A DNA stretch of 56,064 nucleotides, from the NCBI GenBank assembly GCA_022578965.1, contig MU400754.1, forward strand, positions 1 to 56,064, in the 5' to 3' direction. The notes under the pieces are model-generated. The model did no database searches. It was given only the letters and a program-made list of their open reading frames with translations, and was not told the DNA's origin. Source of the DNA: Xylaria sp. FL1777. Taxonomy: Eukaryota > Ascomycota > Sordariomycetes > Xylariales > Xylariaceae. This document shows, piece after piece, positions 1 through 11,945 of the stretch. Positions within the stretch are counted from its first letter, which is position 1. The number at the start of each line of letters is the position of its first letter. The translations under genes were made by a program, and so were the position numbers.

Positions 1-1573
1 TTAAGTTATATATTAAATAACTTTAATTGTTTATATAATAAATATATTTTTTTATAATTTGTTTTAATAATTATAAAGCTTTTAAATAATATTTGCATAT
101 TTATTTATTTTAACTTATATAAATAAAACATTTAGTTTTATTTAATATAGCATTTTTATTTTAACTTAAAATAGCAACTTTATATTTTTGCTTTAAAAAC
201 ATATTTTTTAAATTGCTTTATTGTTTTTTATTGTTTTAGATTTTTATAATTTATACTTTTTTTTTAAGTTAAGAAATTTTTTCTTTTTTATAGCTTTTTT
301 TTCTGTTTTTTTTTTTAAATTAACATTATTTTTAAAAGTGTTCTTTTTTTTTATAGTTATAATATTTAATTTTAAACATATTTTAAAGTTATTATTTCTA
401 AATTTTATTAATTTGTTTAAATCTTTATTTAATATTTTTTTAAGTATTTTTTTTTTGTTTTTTTTAGTTTTTTTAGTTTTAAAATACTAGTTAAATAATT
501 ATTAATTAATTATAATAGCTATATTAATATACATATTAATTTTTGCTAGTTTATTTATTTTATATAATTTGTTTTAAACTTAAGTTTTAAGTTTATTATA
601 AAATAAATAAAATAATATAAGTTTAAGCAATTTTAAAATTACTATTAATTATTTAAATTTTATAGCATAATTTATTATTACTTTTATTTGTTTTAAGCAA
701 TAAAATGCTTTTTTTACGTGTTTTACTTTTTAAGTATTTTTAAATAATACTTTTATTTAATTTTTAAACTTAACATAATTTTTAAAAATCTTTTTTATTT
801 TTAGCTTAAAATTAATTAACTTATTAGCTTTTAAAATTTTTTTTAAAATAAATTAAAACTATTTTAGTACTTTTTTTAATAAAAATTATAAAATAATTAT
901 TATTTTTTGATTTTTTTTTATAATAGTAATAAAATGCTATTTTAAATATAGTTTAGCATAAATTAAAAAAGCTTTTATATTTATAAATTTATTATAAAGC
1001 TTTAAAGCAATAAGTTTAAAACTTTTAATGTTTAGCATTTTTAACATTATAAATAATTTTAATAATAAAAGCAATAATAATAATAAAAAGTTAAATTTTT
1101 TATTTTAAGTTATTACTTTAAGTATAGTAATAATAAAAATAAGCATTAAGTTTACTAATAATAATATTAATATTAATTATAATATAATTATTTATTTAAA
1201 GCTTTAATTTATTATTATAATAGTAGTTATTATTGTTGCTTTAATTATTATAGCTAATATTTATGCTAGTTTAAAAGTTATAATATTTAATATTTAAGCT
1301 GTTTTTTAAGTTAAAATAACTAGTTTACTTTATAGTACTAGCATTAATATTAGTTTTTTTTTATTATTATTATTTAACTTTTTTTTTTTTTATTATTGCT
1401 TTTTTTTTAATAAAAATAGCTAATAAAAGTACTAAAGTTTATTATTTTAATACGTTATTAATTCTAAAGGTTTTTAAAATTTTTAAACTTAATTTTTAAC
1501 TTTTTGTTTTTAATAATATAACTTAAATTTAGTTTATTAATTATTAAATAAAGTTTATTTATATAATGTTATT
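1..1573. repeat. AT-rich RIP-degraded repeat, outer part
   Basis: Extremely AT-rich sequence with no believable coding region; the 89-codon open frame at 221-490 is a run of Phe, Leu and Ile codons caused by poly-T composition. It lies directly outside the 5-bp duplication that flanks the LTR element at 1574-9033, so it is probably the left half of an older repeat that the LTR element interrupted, the right half continuing after 9038. I could not assign it to a transposon class. Confidence 0.6.
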
Positions 1574-1858
1574 TGTTATACATTAAGCTATCACAAAAAA
1601 CAGGGCTTTATTCGAAAAGCTGGAATTGTATTAAAATCTAAGTATAAAGAAAAAAAGAGCTATTTTATAGAGTAATTTATAAAAAGTAGCTAAGTAGCTA
1701 AATTACGGTATATATAGCTAATAAGTAGTTTATGCACTAATAAATAGTTCATATATATGCATAAACTAGTTTAGCTATATTAAATTGTAATATAGCTACA
1801 TTTATTTAGCTATATTAAAACAATAAGCTATAGGGCTATTAGTTATTATACCGTAACT
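1574..1858 (-). repeat. LTR of the Ty3/gypsy element (left copy)
   Basis: Direct repeat of 8749-9033, same length. The first ~100 bp keep bases such as CAGGGCTTTATTCGAAAAGC, while the inner two thirds are heavily C-to-T and G-to-A changed compared with the right copy. On the element's own strand this is the 3' LTR. Confidence 0.85.
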
Positions 1859-4583
1859 ACTCCTCCTTTAAAGAAAAAAAAGAAGAAAAAAAGAGTAAAA
1901 AAAAGAAGAAAAAAAACAGCTATTTTTGCGCTTCAAATAGTAAACCTTTTAGCGGCTTTTTAGCTAAAAAAAGAATAACCTCGGATATTTACTCGCTAGC
2001 TTTAGTTAAAGCTTTTGTGCTATTATGCCACTAAGCAAGTTTCTTTACTGCTAAATTAACGGTTTATTACATATTATTATTTTTATGTAGGTTTTATTCC
2101 TTTTTTTTTATTTATTAACAGTATTTATTAATTAATTACAATTTTTTCGTTATATTATTTTTTTTTTGCTACTATTGCTTTATTATTGTTAAAGTAAGAT
2201 TTTTTAAACTAGTTATTTTTTGCTGCTTATAATTATATTTTTAGTTATATTAGTAGTTCTGCAAAATTAAAGTTAGCATTATAAAAGTTCTTTAAAGCTT
2301 AAGCGTTATTTTTAAAGTTTTTAGCAAAATACTACTTATTATTTAAGTTTTATCCTTTTTAGTTAATTTAATATTATAGCTTTTTATAATGTAATTAAAA
2401 CGCTTATATTTTTTTTATTATAAACTTTTTTTTACTTTTAGGTTTAACTATTTTCTTTTTTGGGTTTTTAAACGCTTGTTTTAATAAAAAGTTATTTAAG
2501 TATTTATATAAGCAATTAACATAATAGCAATTTGTTAATTTTTAAAAAACAAGCACTTTAAGCGTATAAAAGTTATTATCTTTAAACAGGATTTTAAACT
2601 TTTATTATGTTATAAAATAGTTTAGTTTATTAAAAGGCTTATTTGTTTTTTATAATTGTTGTTTTTTAAAAATAAACATATAATTACTTATATTAAAGTT
2701 TAAGTTATATTTTAAGTAATTAGCTGCTTAAGTTATTTTATTTTATGTTTAAATTAAATATAACTTTATAGTATTTATATAATTAGCAATTTTTTATGCT
2801 TTGTTTTATGCTTTTTTTTATAAGTTCTTTTTTTTTTTAAGTAAATTATTAAGTTTTTTTATAGCTATTTAGTTTTTTTAATTAAAATAAAAAGGCATAA
2901 AGAACTTTATTTTTATTTTATAAAATAATAATCCTATAGATTTATAAAGAACAAAAGCTTATGCATAATTTATAGCAAGTAGTTTTTTAAACTAATTATT
3001 TTAATAATAACTTATATAAAAACATAAGCGCTAATTTAAATACTTGTTTATAATTTTTGCTTGTTTTATAAACTTATAATAACTTGCTAAAGCTAATATA
3101 TATTTTATACTTATTAATTTGCATAATTTTTTTATAAATGCAAATATAAACTAGGGTTTATAATTAAATATAATAGTTATAAGCACTTTAAATACTTTAA
3201 AAAAACCTTTATAGTACATTTTAGCTGCATTTTCTGCAGTTATATATATTATGCATAGAATTATTTATGCATGTTTACTTAAACAGTTTATTATTATAAA
3301 AGTATTATTATATTTATGTTTGTTTTTAAGCATTTGCTTAAAATTAATTATTAAGTAGCGCTACACTTAATTAAAAATAAAAAGTAGCCTTAGTTTTTTA
3401 AAGGTTTTATTATAAAGTACTTTTGCTAAATAATAGCTTATATAGTTAGCTATATAAATATTATAATCTTTTTTTAGCTTAAGCTACTAATAGCATTAAG
3501 CTATTAGCTATTATGTTTTAGTTTAACTAAAGTATACAATAAACATTTTTTTATAAGCTTTTTTAATTAGCTAAATATACAAAAGTAAATAATTAAAAAC
3601 TATTAGTTAACTTTTATAAGTAATAAAACTATTTTTTAATTTTTATAAGTTGTTTTTAAGTATAGCGTTTGCTTTTTATTAATAAATCGCTATATTAAGG
3701 TTTTTATAGTTCTTTTTAAAAATATAATTTATTAGCTAAGCTTTTTAAAGCACTTTTTTTACGCAAAACAAAAATATATATATAGTTTATTTATTTTATG
3801 CAATAAAAGTCCAATTAATAAATTAAAACAACATTAAATATTAATATGCCTTTTTTTTTTTTGTTATATATAAAAGTCTTTTTGCTTACAAAATAATGCA
3901 TTAGCTATTATATTATTTTTACTAAGCTAAAAAGCAATAAAAAAGTTATATTTAAAAAATAAAATAGCTTACTTAGCTTATTTTAAGTTAAAGTGTTGCT
4001 TTTTGCTAAAATACTTTAATGCTTAATAATTAATTATTACTAAAAATAAACTACTATAAGTTTTAATTAGCTTAAGTTACTATTTTTTTAAAGCTAGTAC
4101 TATTGCTAATATTTCTTTATTATATATACTATAGTTAAGTTTTATATTTTGCATTGTTTTAAAATAAAAAGCTACTAAGTGCTAAGTATTACTATAACAT
4201 TAAAACAGTACACTAATAGTTATTTTGTTTAATATATTAGTTTTTACTTTTATTAATAAATTATAGCTAAAATGTTTAAGTATAAATATAAAAATTAAAG
4301 CTTTTTTTAGCTATTAAAACGCTTTTTTGTATTTTTTTGTTTATTTAAATAGCGTGTTTTTTTTTATAAAACGGTTTAAAAAAATTATTATTTTGTTATA
4401 TTTTTTTATAAATTTGCAGTAAAAGTTATAAAAACTTAAAAAAAACTAAACTTTTTTTATAATAGTTAATAATTTTTAATTTTAAACAACTTTAACTTTG
4501 CTTAAATTAACTTTAATGCTTTTAGTATTAATAATATAACTTAAAAACTTAGTTTTTATAACATAAAATTTTAACTTTTTAAG

Positions 4584-4775
4584 ATCTACTTATAAGCTTG
4601 CGCTTTAAAAGCAAATAAAAACCTTTTAAACGTATACTTAATATTCTTTTAAGTTATTAAAGTAAATAAAAATATTATTTATGTAAGCGCTACAAAAATC
4701 GTTAAAATAATTAAACAAGGTATTATTAATGTATTTTTAAAACATAAAAGGTTCGTTTATTAATTTAAACAAAAG
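4584..4775 (-). pseudogene. Reverse transcriptase core remnant (Ty3/gypsy)
   Basis: Translated on the minus strand, this stretch follows the Ty3/gypsy reverse transcriptase pattern around the active site: a block ending KYINNTL, then NDFCSAYINNIFIYFNNLKE. The family has Y-x-D-D in the catalytic loop. Here both aspartates read as asparagine (GAT to AAT) and several expected Gln or Arg positions are TAA, all as G-to-A or C-to-T changes from RIP would produce. No function can remain. Identification is by motif order only. Confidence 0.8.
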
Positions 4776-6528
4776 AATATAATAATAATAAAAACTATAA
4801 TAAATACAAAACATTATTAAATCTTTATAGCTAAAGCTTATTTATATATAATAAAAAGCTTATTATATGTTTATTTTAGTAAATATTTTTGCTTTAAATA
4901 TTTAAAACAAGGTTTTTTTTATAAGTAGCAAAAGGTACTTGTTTTTTTTTAATAGCTTGTTTAGCTTGCAATAATTTATATAAAAGCAAAGCTTTTTATT
5001 AAGCTTTTTAACAAATAGAATAAAGAAAGCAAAAAGTGCATTATTAAGCTTAATAAATCCTTTTTATAAGTTATTAACTAGGTATTTTTGCATAGCTTTT
5101 AATTTATTTAGTAATATTTTATATAAAAAAAAATAATATAAGTTCTTTAGTAATTTTTTGCTAATAAACTTAATTTTATAATTTATATTAGTATAATTAA
5201 ATAGCAAAATATTTAAGTTTACTTTATTAAACATATAAAGAAAATCGTAGTATTTTTTAAGTATAAGTTTTATAGCTTTTTTTTTTAATTTTTTGTTTTT
5301 TGCTTTTAAAAAATTATTTATTTTTTTTTTGCAACTTTTAATAAGCTTATTAATTTAGTAAATGCTTAAGATTTATACTTTATTATGTAACTTGTTTTTA
5401 TAAACTGTTTTTTTAAAAGCAATTGCACTAATATTAATAGCATTTAGTAATTTTTTTTTATATTATTTAACGCTATTATGCTATATGCAATATAGTTTTT
5501 GTTTGTTGGTTTATTAATAAAAAAAGCTCTTTTTTGCCTTTATTTCTTTTTTTAATTTATGCTGCTGTTTTTTTTTTTTTAGTAAGTAAGCTTTAAAAAA
5601 AAAGAAAAAGAAACCTTACTTAATAATCTTTTCATTTTTGCTATATTAATTATAATAGAATTATTACGCTTTAAAATTTTAGTTATTAAAGTGCATTACT
5701 AGTTGTTTTTTTTTGTAGTAGTTTGTTATTTTTTCTTTTGCTAAAGTTTTTTTTTTATTTTTTTGTTCTTTTGTTAAAAATTCTTTTAGTACTTTAAATA
5801 TTGCAATTAAATATTAGCTTTGTTTATAGCAATATTACGTTTATAATTACTAATAAAAAGCATTAATAGTAAAAAAATTAACTTATAAGCTTTATAATTA
5901 AGTAAAACGTTATATGTTTTAAACTATTTTTATTTAAAGATAATATTATATTATATATTTAATATAAAAAAATAAATGTAAAAAAAAGTGCGTTTTTATA
6001 TCTTTATGTTTAATAGTAGCACTTTTTTTATTGCTTGTTTGCTTTTACTATTATATTTTGTTATAAAGCAAGGTAAAATGTTTATTATAATAAGATTTAA
6101 ATACTTTAAAATCTTTTTAGCAAAGCAAATATTTATAGTAGTATATAAGCTAATTTTTGTATTTTTAAAAGAATTAATAATTATTAAAGAAAGTTTATTA
6201 TTGTTTATAATATAAATATATAAAAAAGGTTTATTTTTAAAAAATCTATTTATAATATTTTTTTTTATATAATTTTAAAATAGCTTTTTTAAGTAAAAGT
6301 TTATTTTACTTAAAGTTACTTTTTTAAGCGTTTTTTACTTAAATTATTAATGTTAGCTTTAAGTAGTACTAAAGTAACAAAAAATAGCATTTTTTACTTA
6401 GCTATAATAGCATTAATGTGTTACAAAATTAGCACGGGGGTGGCCTTTAGAGCGGCTTAATGCCTTTATATATATTTTGCACTTCTTCTTTTGTTAGCTA
6501 AAGCTAAAGTTACATAATAACTTACTTA

Positions 6529-6632
6529 GCTTATTAGGCTTACGGTAATTTAAAGCTTATTAGGCTTACGGTAATCTAAGGCTTACTAGGCTTACAGTAA
6601 TTTAGTGCTTACTAGATTTATAGTAATTTAAA
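6529..6632. repeat. 26-bp tandem repeat, four units
   Basis: Four head-to-tail units of 26 bp begin at 6529, 6555, 6581 and 6607, each starting GCTTA(T/C)TAG. Units 3 and 4 differ from 1 and 2 mainly by transitions, so decay is unequal along the array. It lies inside the LTR element, next to the inverted segment 6640-6910. Confidence 0.75.
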
Positions 6633-6639
6633 AAAAATT

Positions 6640-6910
6640 ACTACTTTTTTTACTTTTTCTTTGTTTATATAATTATGTATTTTCTGTATTTAATTATTTA
6701 CTTAGTTTTAGTTTTTTAGCTATTAATTTTTTATAACTGCTAAGCACTAATATATTTATTACTTTTAATTCTTTAAGACCTTTATTAATGCATAGTAGTA
6801 GAAGTACTCCGAAAACCTCTTTAACGGACTACTATTAAGGATTTTATTATTACTTGCAAATTAAGACCCTAAGGGCAAACCCGTTATATTAATGTATAAT
6901 AGGTCCGTTA
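6640..6910. repeat. Inverted repeat partner of 9170-9445
   Basis: The reverse complement of this ~270-bp stretch matches 9170-9445 closely along its length. This copy keeps more G and C (for example GACCCTAAGGGCAAACCCG) than the partner, which is almost fully AT. It is a third repeat family in this block, with one copy inside and one outside the LTR element. Transposon class is unknown. Confidence 0.65.
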
Positions 6911-8748
6911 TATAATGCAAGCTTTGCAGTTAATAATATTAGCTACTTTATTAAAACATTTTTTAAATATATATTTAGTTTGCTTGTAATAAAAGCACTT
7001 TTTTTTTAAAATAAGCTTATATATTTTTTTAGGTGTTATTTTAGTTTTTAAAGTATAAATGCTATAAAAAGCTAATATAGCATAAAGCATATTAATTTAA
7101 GCTATACTAATAATAAAAGTTTTTTTGTTAGTTTTAGCTTACTTTTTAGCTTTATAAGTAATATTACGCTTTATATTATTAATACTAAATTAATAAGCAA
7201 TTTAAGTATAATATTTAATATAAAAGTTAAAGTTTACGCTAAGTTTTAAGTATTTAAAAAAAGTTTTATTATTAAGTTAAACAAACAGTTTATTTTTAAA
7301 CTTTTTTTTTTACTTGTTTTTAGCTAGGCGTACTTTATTAGTAAGCTATATAAATTTATTTTTAAACTAAAAAAACTTATTAAATAATGCGTTTTTTATT
7401 TTATATTTTTTTTAGGCTTTTTTTAATTTTTTAAAAGCATTAATATTATAATAGTTATTTTATAAGTAAACAAGGAGGTCTTTAGAAATGCATAGTTAAT
7501 TTAAATAAATATTTTCTAAATATAGCTATAAATATTTTATAACGCTGCTTTTTAAGCAAAATTTAATGTTTGTTATTTTTGCTGCATTATTAGTAAACTA
7601 GTTTTTATTAGTAGCAAAGCAGTTTTTTATTCTTTAATATTAAACTTTAAACTTGACTTCGTTTTTTTTTTTGTTGTTATAAAAAGTAAATATTTATATT
7701 TTAGTAAACTTATAAAATTTATTTTTTATACGTTTAAAGCTAAAAATATTATAGCAGTTTTTTGTAATAAAATTAGCTATTAATGCATTAACTTTATTAA
7801 TTTATATTTAAAAGCTATTTTGTTTAGCAATAATTATTTTTAATTTTTTTATTAATTTATTAAAGTTTTTTTATAAATTAAAAAGATTTTTGCTTAAAAA
7901 ACAATTAAACAGTTTAAGTTTGCTAACTAAATTATTTTTTAATTGTTTGATTTTATTTTATATAATAATATGCTTACTAAATCTTAAGTTAGCTAGAAAT
8001 AATTTTTATTAAATTAGTTTTATAACATTTTTTTTAGTTTTGTATAGTATTTTATGCAAGTTTAAAGCATATTAATTATTAGTAATTATTATAATGTTTT
8101 ATAGCTTAAACTTTTATTATAAAGCGTTTAAGTAATTAAAAAGTGCTTAAAATGCTTTTTTGTTTATTAAACTTTTAAACATAAAAATTGCTATTTTTAT
8201 TTTAGGCATAATAAAATTAAACAAAAATATAAAGTTATTTTTTTTAATATATATAAAAGCATATTGTTTAATAAAATTTTTAATCTTTTTATTAAAGCTA
8301 GCATAATTAAAAGTATAACAATTTTCCGTAAAACTAAAGTTATTTATTATATGTTTATAGTTAATAGTTACTTAAACTATTAATTTTTAGTTATTATTAT
8401 TAAAGCTTAAAGTTATTAAGCGTATATTATTAAGTTTATAAATAAAAAACACTTTAAACGATTTTTTGCAAGCTTTAATGCAAAGTTGTTTATTTACTTA
8501 AAGTAGTATTTTCTTAAAGTTATTAAAAAAAAAGCAAACTTTTTTGCGTATTATTGCTTTTAATGCTACGCGCTTTTTAGCAGTATATATTATATTACTA
8601 AAACAAAAAATGCTAAATTTAAGCAATTAGTTTATTTAAGGTAATAAAGTAAGCTAAAACAGCTAATTATTAGCTAATTAATTAAAGTTAAAAAAATATT
8701 TAGTAAAGCAATCCTAAGTGCTTTAAAAAAAAAAAGTAATACTTAAAT

Positions 8749-9033
8749 TATTATACGTTAAGCTATTATAAAAAACAGGGCTTTATTTAAAAAGCTAGAA
8801 TTGTATTAAAATCTAAGTATAAAAAAGAAAAGAGCTATTCTATAAAGTAATTTATAGGAAATAGCTAAGTAGCTAAATTACGGTGTGTATAGCCAATGAG
8901 TGGTCCATGCACTAATGGGTGGTCCATGCATATGCACAAACCAGTTTAGCCACATTAGATTATAGCATAGCTACATCCATTTAGCCACATTAAAACAATA
9001 AGCTATAAGGCTATTAATCACTATACCATAACT
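8749..9033 (-). repeat. LTR of the Ty3/gypsy element (right copy)
   Basis: Direct repeat of 1574-1858. Its outer (right) two thirds are better preserved, with strings such as GAGTGGTCCATGCACTAATG, while its inner start carries more TA changes. On the element's strand this is the 5' LTR. Confidence 0.85.
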
Positions 9034-9169
9034 TTATTTAGCATTTTTATTTTTTAAATATTTTTTTAGTATATTTTTAAAAGTTTATTTTATAAATTGT
9101 TTATTATTTAACTTTTTATATTAATATTTATTTTTATATATTAAGTTTTATTAATTAAAGAGCTATTAA

Positions 9170-9445
9170 AGTATAATAAATTTATTATATATTAATATAA
9201 TAGGTTTGCTTTTAAGGTTTTAATTTATAAGTAATAATAGAATTTTTAATAGTAGTTTATTAAAAAGGTTTTTAAAGTATTTTTATTATTATGTATTAAT
9301 AAAAGTTTTAAAAGTTTAAAAGTAATAAATATATTAATGCTTAATAGTTATAAAAAATTAATAGCTAAAAAGCTAAAAACTAAATAAGTAACTAAATATA
9401 AAAAGTATATAATTATATAAACAAAGAAAACAGTAGTAATAATTT
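9170..9445. repeat. Inverted repeat partner of 6640-6910
   Basis: Reverse-complement match to 6640-6910, more strongly AT-converted. From 9470 to 9570 a short palindromic motif built from AAGTTTATTAAGTTTAAAGC is repeated about twice. Confidence 0.6.
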
Positions 9446-9689
9446 ATAAACGTTGCTTTTTTTAATAAACTTAACGTTATATTGTTTTAAGTTTAAAGCT
9501 TAATAAACTTAATGCTTAAGTTTATTAAGTTTAAAGCTTAATAAATTTAACATTTAAGTTTATTAAGTTTATATATTAAACCTTTATAGTGGTTTAAATA
9601 TATATTTTTTTAATAAATAGGACTTTTTTTATGTATGCTTTTTTTATATTTAGCTTTTTAATTAGCCTAGTTAGCTTATTTTGTAATAA

Positions 9690-11245
9690 TAAATTTAAAA
9701 TAAATAAAATAATATTTTATTAAAAAAAATAGTATGTTATTTAAGCTAATTAACTATAAATAAGCTTTAAAAGATTTTTTATATTTAGTTAATATAGCAT
9801 TTTAAGCTATAGTGCTTTTAAAAGTGCTTAAAGTGTTAAAATTACTATAAAACATAAAAAACGCATATATTAACTTAAAGCATACTATTATTAAAAGCTT
9901 AATATAAAAGCTAAATAAGCGTTTTTAATACTTAAAAACTATACTTATTGCTTAGTAAATTATTACTAAATATAATTAATATTAGCTAATAAAACTATTA
10001 TTAAATAAACTTTTAAACTTATAATTTATTATATTACTTTTATTATTTATGTATTAAGCTATAAATTATATATTTATAGCTAATTTTAAGCTATTAATAT
10101 ATATTAAATATATTATTATATAAGTTAAAGCAAAAATAATACTTAATATTAATTTTAAAGCAATAAAACTGCTAATTTAATAAATTAACAAAATGTTTAG
10201 TTTTTTTAAAAAATAAATAAGTAATAATATAAGCATATTTATAAATAAAAAAACAACTAATTAATATAAATTAAATAATTTTATTATAAAGTTAATTATA
10301 CTTAAAAAACCTAAAAATAATAATAAAGTTAAAAAAGCTAATAATAATATTAAGCAAATTATATTATATAAAAGTTTAATTTATTGCTATTTTAATTTTT
10401 AAACTTTATTAAAAGTAGCTATTTATATATATAATTAAACTTTAAAGCTTAATAATTATAGTAGCTATTTTTTATTGTTTAAAATATAGCTATTAAATTA
10501 ATAATTAGCTATAAAAATTACTAACTATATTAAAAATTTAAACAAAAAAAAAAAGTTAAATTTTAGTAATATTTAGCATAAAACTATAAAGCATTATTAA
10601 TATATAACTATTTTAATAGTTTAAAAGCATTAAAAAACTAAATTTAAGCTTATTTATAAAAAAAAAAAAGCTTAATTAAAACTTATAAAATTAACAATTA
10701 AGTTTTATATATTAAATAGTAAATTAATAAGTTTAAATTATATTATAATAGCTTATAAGCTATTATAAATTATTATTATAGTAATACATATAAATTATAA
10801 AGCTTTAAAAAAATAATATTATTTAATAAATATAATAATAATAATTTATTTTTAGTTTATAGCAAAAATAGCTATTTAATAAAAAGTTTATAATATATTA
10901 ATAAACATATATTAAAAAAAATAAACAAAAATTAAAAATATTAATAATATAAATATTAAAAAGCATTTATAAATAGCTTTATTTTTATAAATAGCTAAAA
11001 TAGCTATTTAACAAAAAAAATAATTATAGCTTTTAAGTAATATAAACTATAATATATATTATATAATAGTTATTATATAAAAACCTAAAAAGCACAAATT
11101 AGCTTTATTTAAATTAGTAGTATTTATATATAGTTTTTTAGTACTATACTTAAGAAATGTTTTTCTTTTAACATTTACTTTTTTAAGTATAGACCTGACT
11201 TTACGTAGTAATTATAAGGTTTTGGGCTAGTATTTAAAAGGCACA
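9690..11245. repeat. RIP-degraded repeat, copy inverted relative to 49614-53155
   Basis: The reverse complement of about 9690-11245 matches the start of the right-hand AT block over about 1.56 kb, once a 1.97-kb insertion in the right copy is removed. Both copies end at the same sequence, a terminus reading TGTGC(C/T)TTTTAAATACT toward the repeat, exactly where the GC island begins. The last ~100 bp next to the island are less degraded. The class of element is unknown; no coding remnant was recognised. Confidence 0.8.
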
Positions 11246-11945
11246 AGAGGGGTTAGTGAGGCAGCTTAGCAGCATGCAGCATATTGGAAGGCTGACATTA
11301 ATATGGGAGTTGTATCAATCGAAAGATTGGGCTACCATGATTGTCTTTTTAGACAAAACAGACATAAACGTTAGGGTAAACTATGTGTGCTGTAGAGGGT
11401 ATTCTAATCCATGTCATGTCCTAAAGGCGGGGGAACCCGAGCTTTCTTCTCAGACCCTAGAGACAAGTATCGTATGGTAAACAAACATGACCGCACTTAA
11501 GGGAGCAGTACCGAAGTCAAAGATAGATGGACAATTGGCTAACATCCTCTGAGACCCTCTTACCTACCTATAGCTTACTAGGTACTTTACATCAGCCAGC
11601 CAATCGCTCATCGGTCCAATTCCGAGAATGGAGGTTGTGATTTTGATATTATTACACGAAGGTTTCTAACTGGTGCGATAGCTAACTTTTAATTATGACT
11701 GTTTCTTTCTTTTCCCAGCAGTATAATGTCGTGACAAGTAATAGGTTAATAATAAGCCCTTCGAACGGTTGGCAGATGCCCTGGTAATACTATGGCTACT
11801 AACGAGGAATGACACGATATCTCCTCTATTAAGATACGCAAGCCGCATAATGTGTCGTCGATGACGTCCGGTAAGGTAAACGGAATAGTGGTGCTGAGGT
11901 CACAAATAGTTTCTTACCAATGCTAGTTCGCGTCCAAGTGATTTC
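11246..11945. other. Gene-free stretch
   Basis: Island DNA of ordinary composition between the repeat terminus and the 3' end of the nitronate monooxygenase gene. The 74-codon open frame at 11256-11480 resembles nothing I know and has no codon pattern to support it. Confidence 0.5.

Larger units (their letters stand above)
1574..9033 (-). mobile_element. Dead Ty3/gypsy LTR retrotransposon (285-bp LTRs, 7.46 kb)
   Basis: Two direct repeats of 285 bp (1574-1858 and 8749-9033) bound this element, and the same five bases TTATT lie immediately outside each end (1569-1573 and 9034-9038), as expected of a target-site duplication. The inside is heavily AT-biased and full of stop codons. Reverse transcriptase remains are readable on the minus strand at about 4584-4775, so the element points leftward: gag would lie toward 8.7 kb and integrase toward 2 kb. 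A purine-rich strip on the minus strand at 1859-1874 next to the left LTR fits a polypurine tract. The LTR termini are TG at the left and CT at the right, so the exact outer base at the right end is uncertain in this low-complexity setting. Confidence 0.85.

Noticed and set aside
221..490. 89-codon open frame in the left AT block
   Set aside because: Almost only Phe, Leu, Ile and Lys codons from poly-T/A composition; no domain or codon pattern. The same applies to 5988-6215, 6908-7090, 27582-27764 and 55580-55771.
6529..6632. CRISPR-like array
   Set aside because: Units are contiguous without spacers and the host is a eukaryote.
1..11245. Mitochondrial DNA insertion as the cause of the AT richness
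   Set aside because: Paired LTRs, target duplication and a reverse transcriptase remnant with RIP-type stops explain the block; no mitochondrial genes seen.
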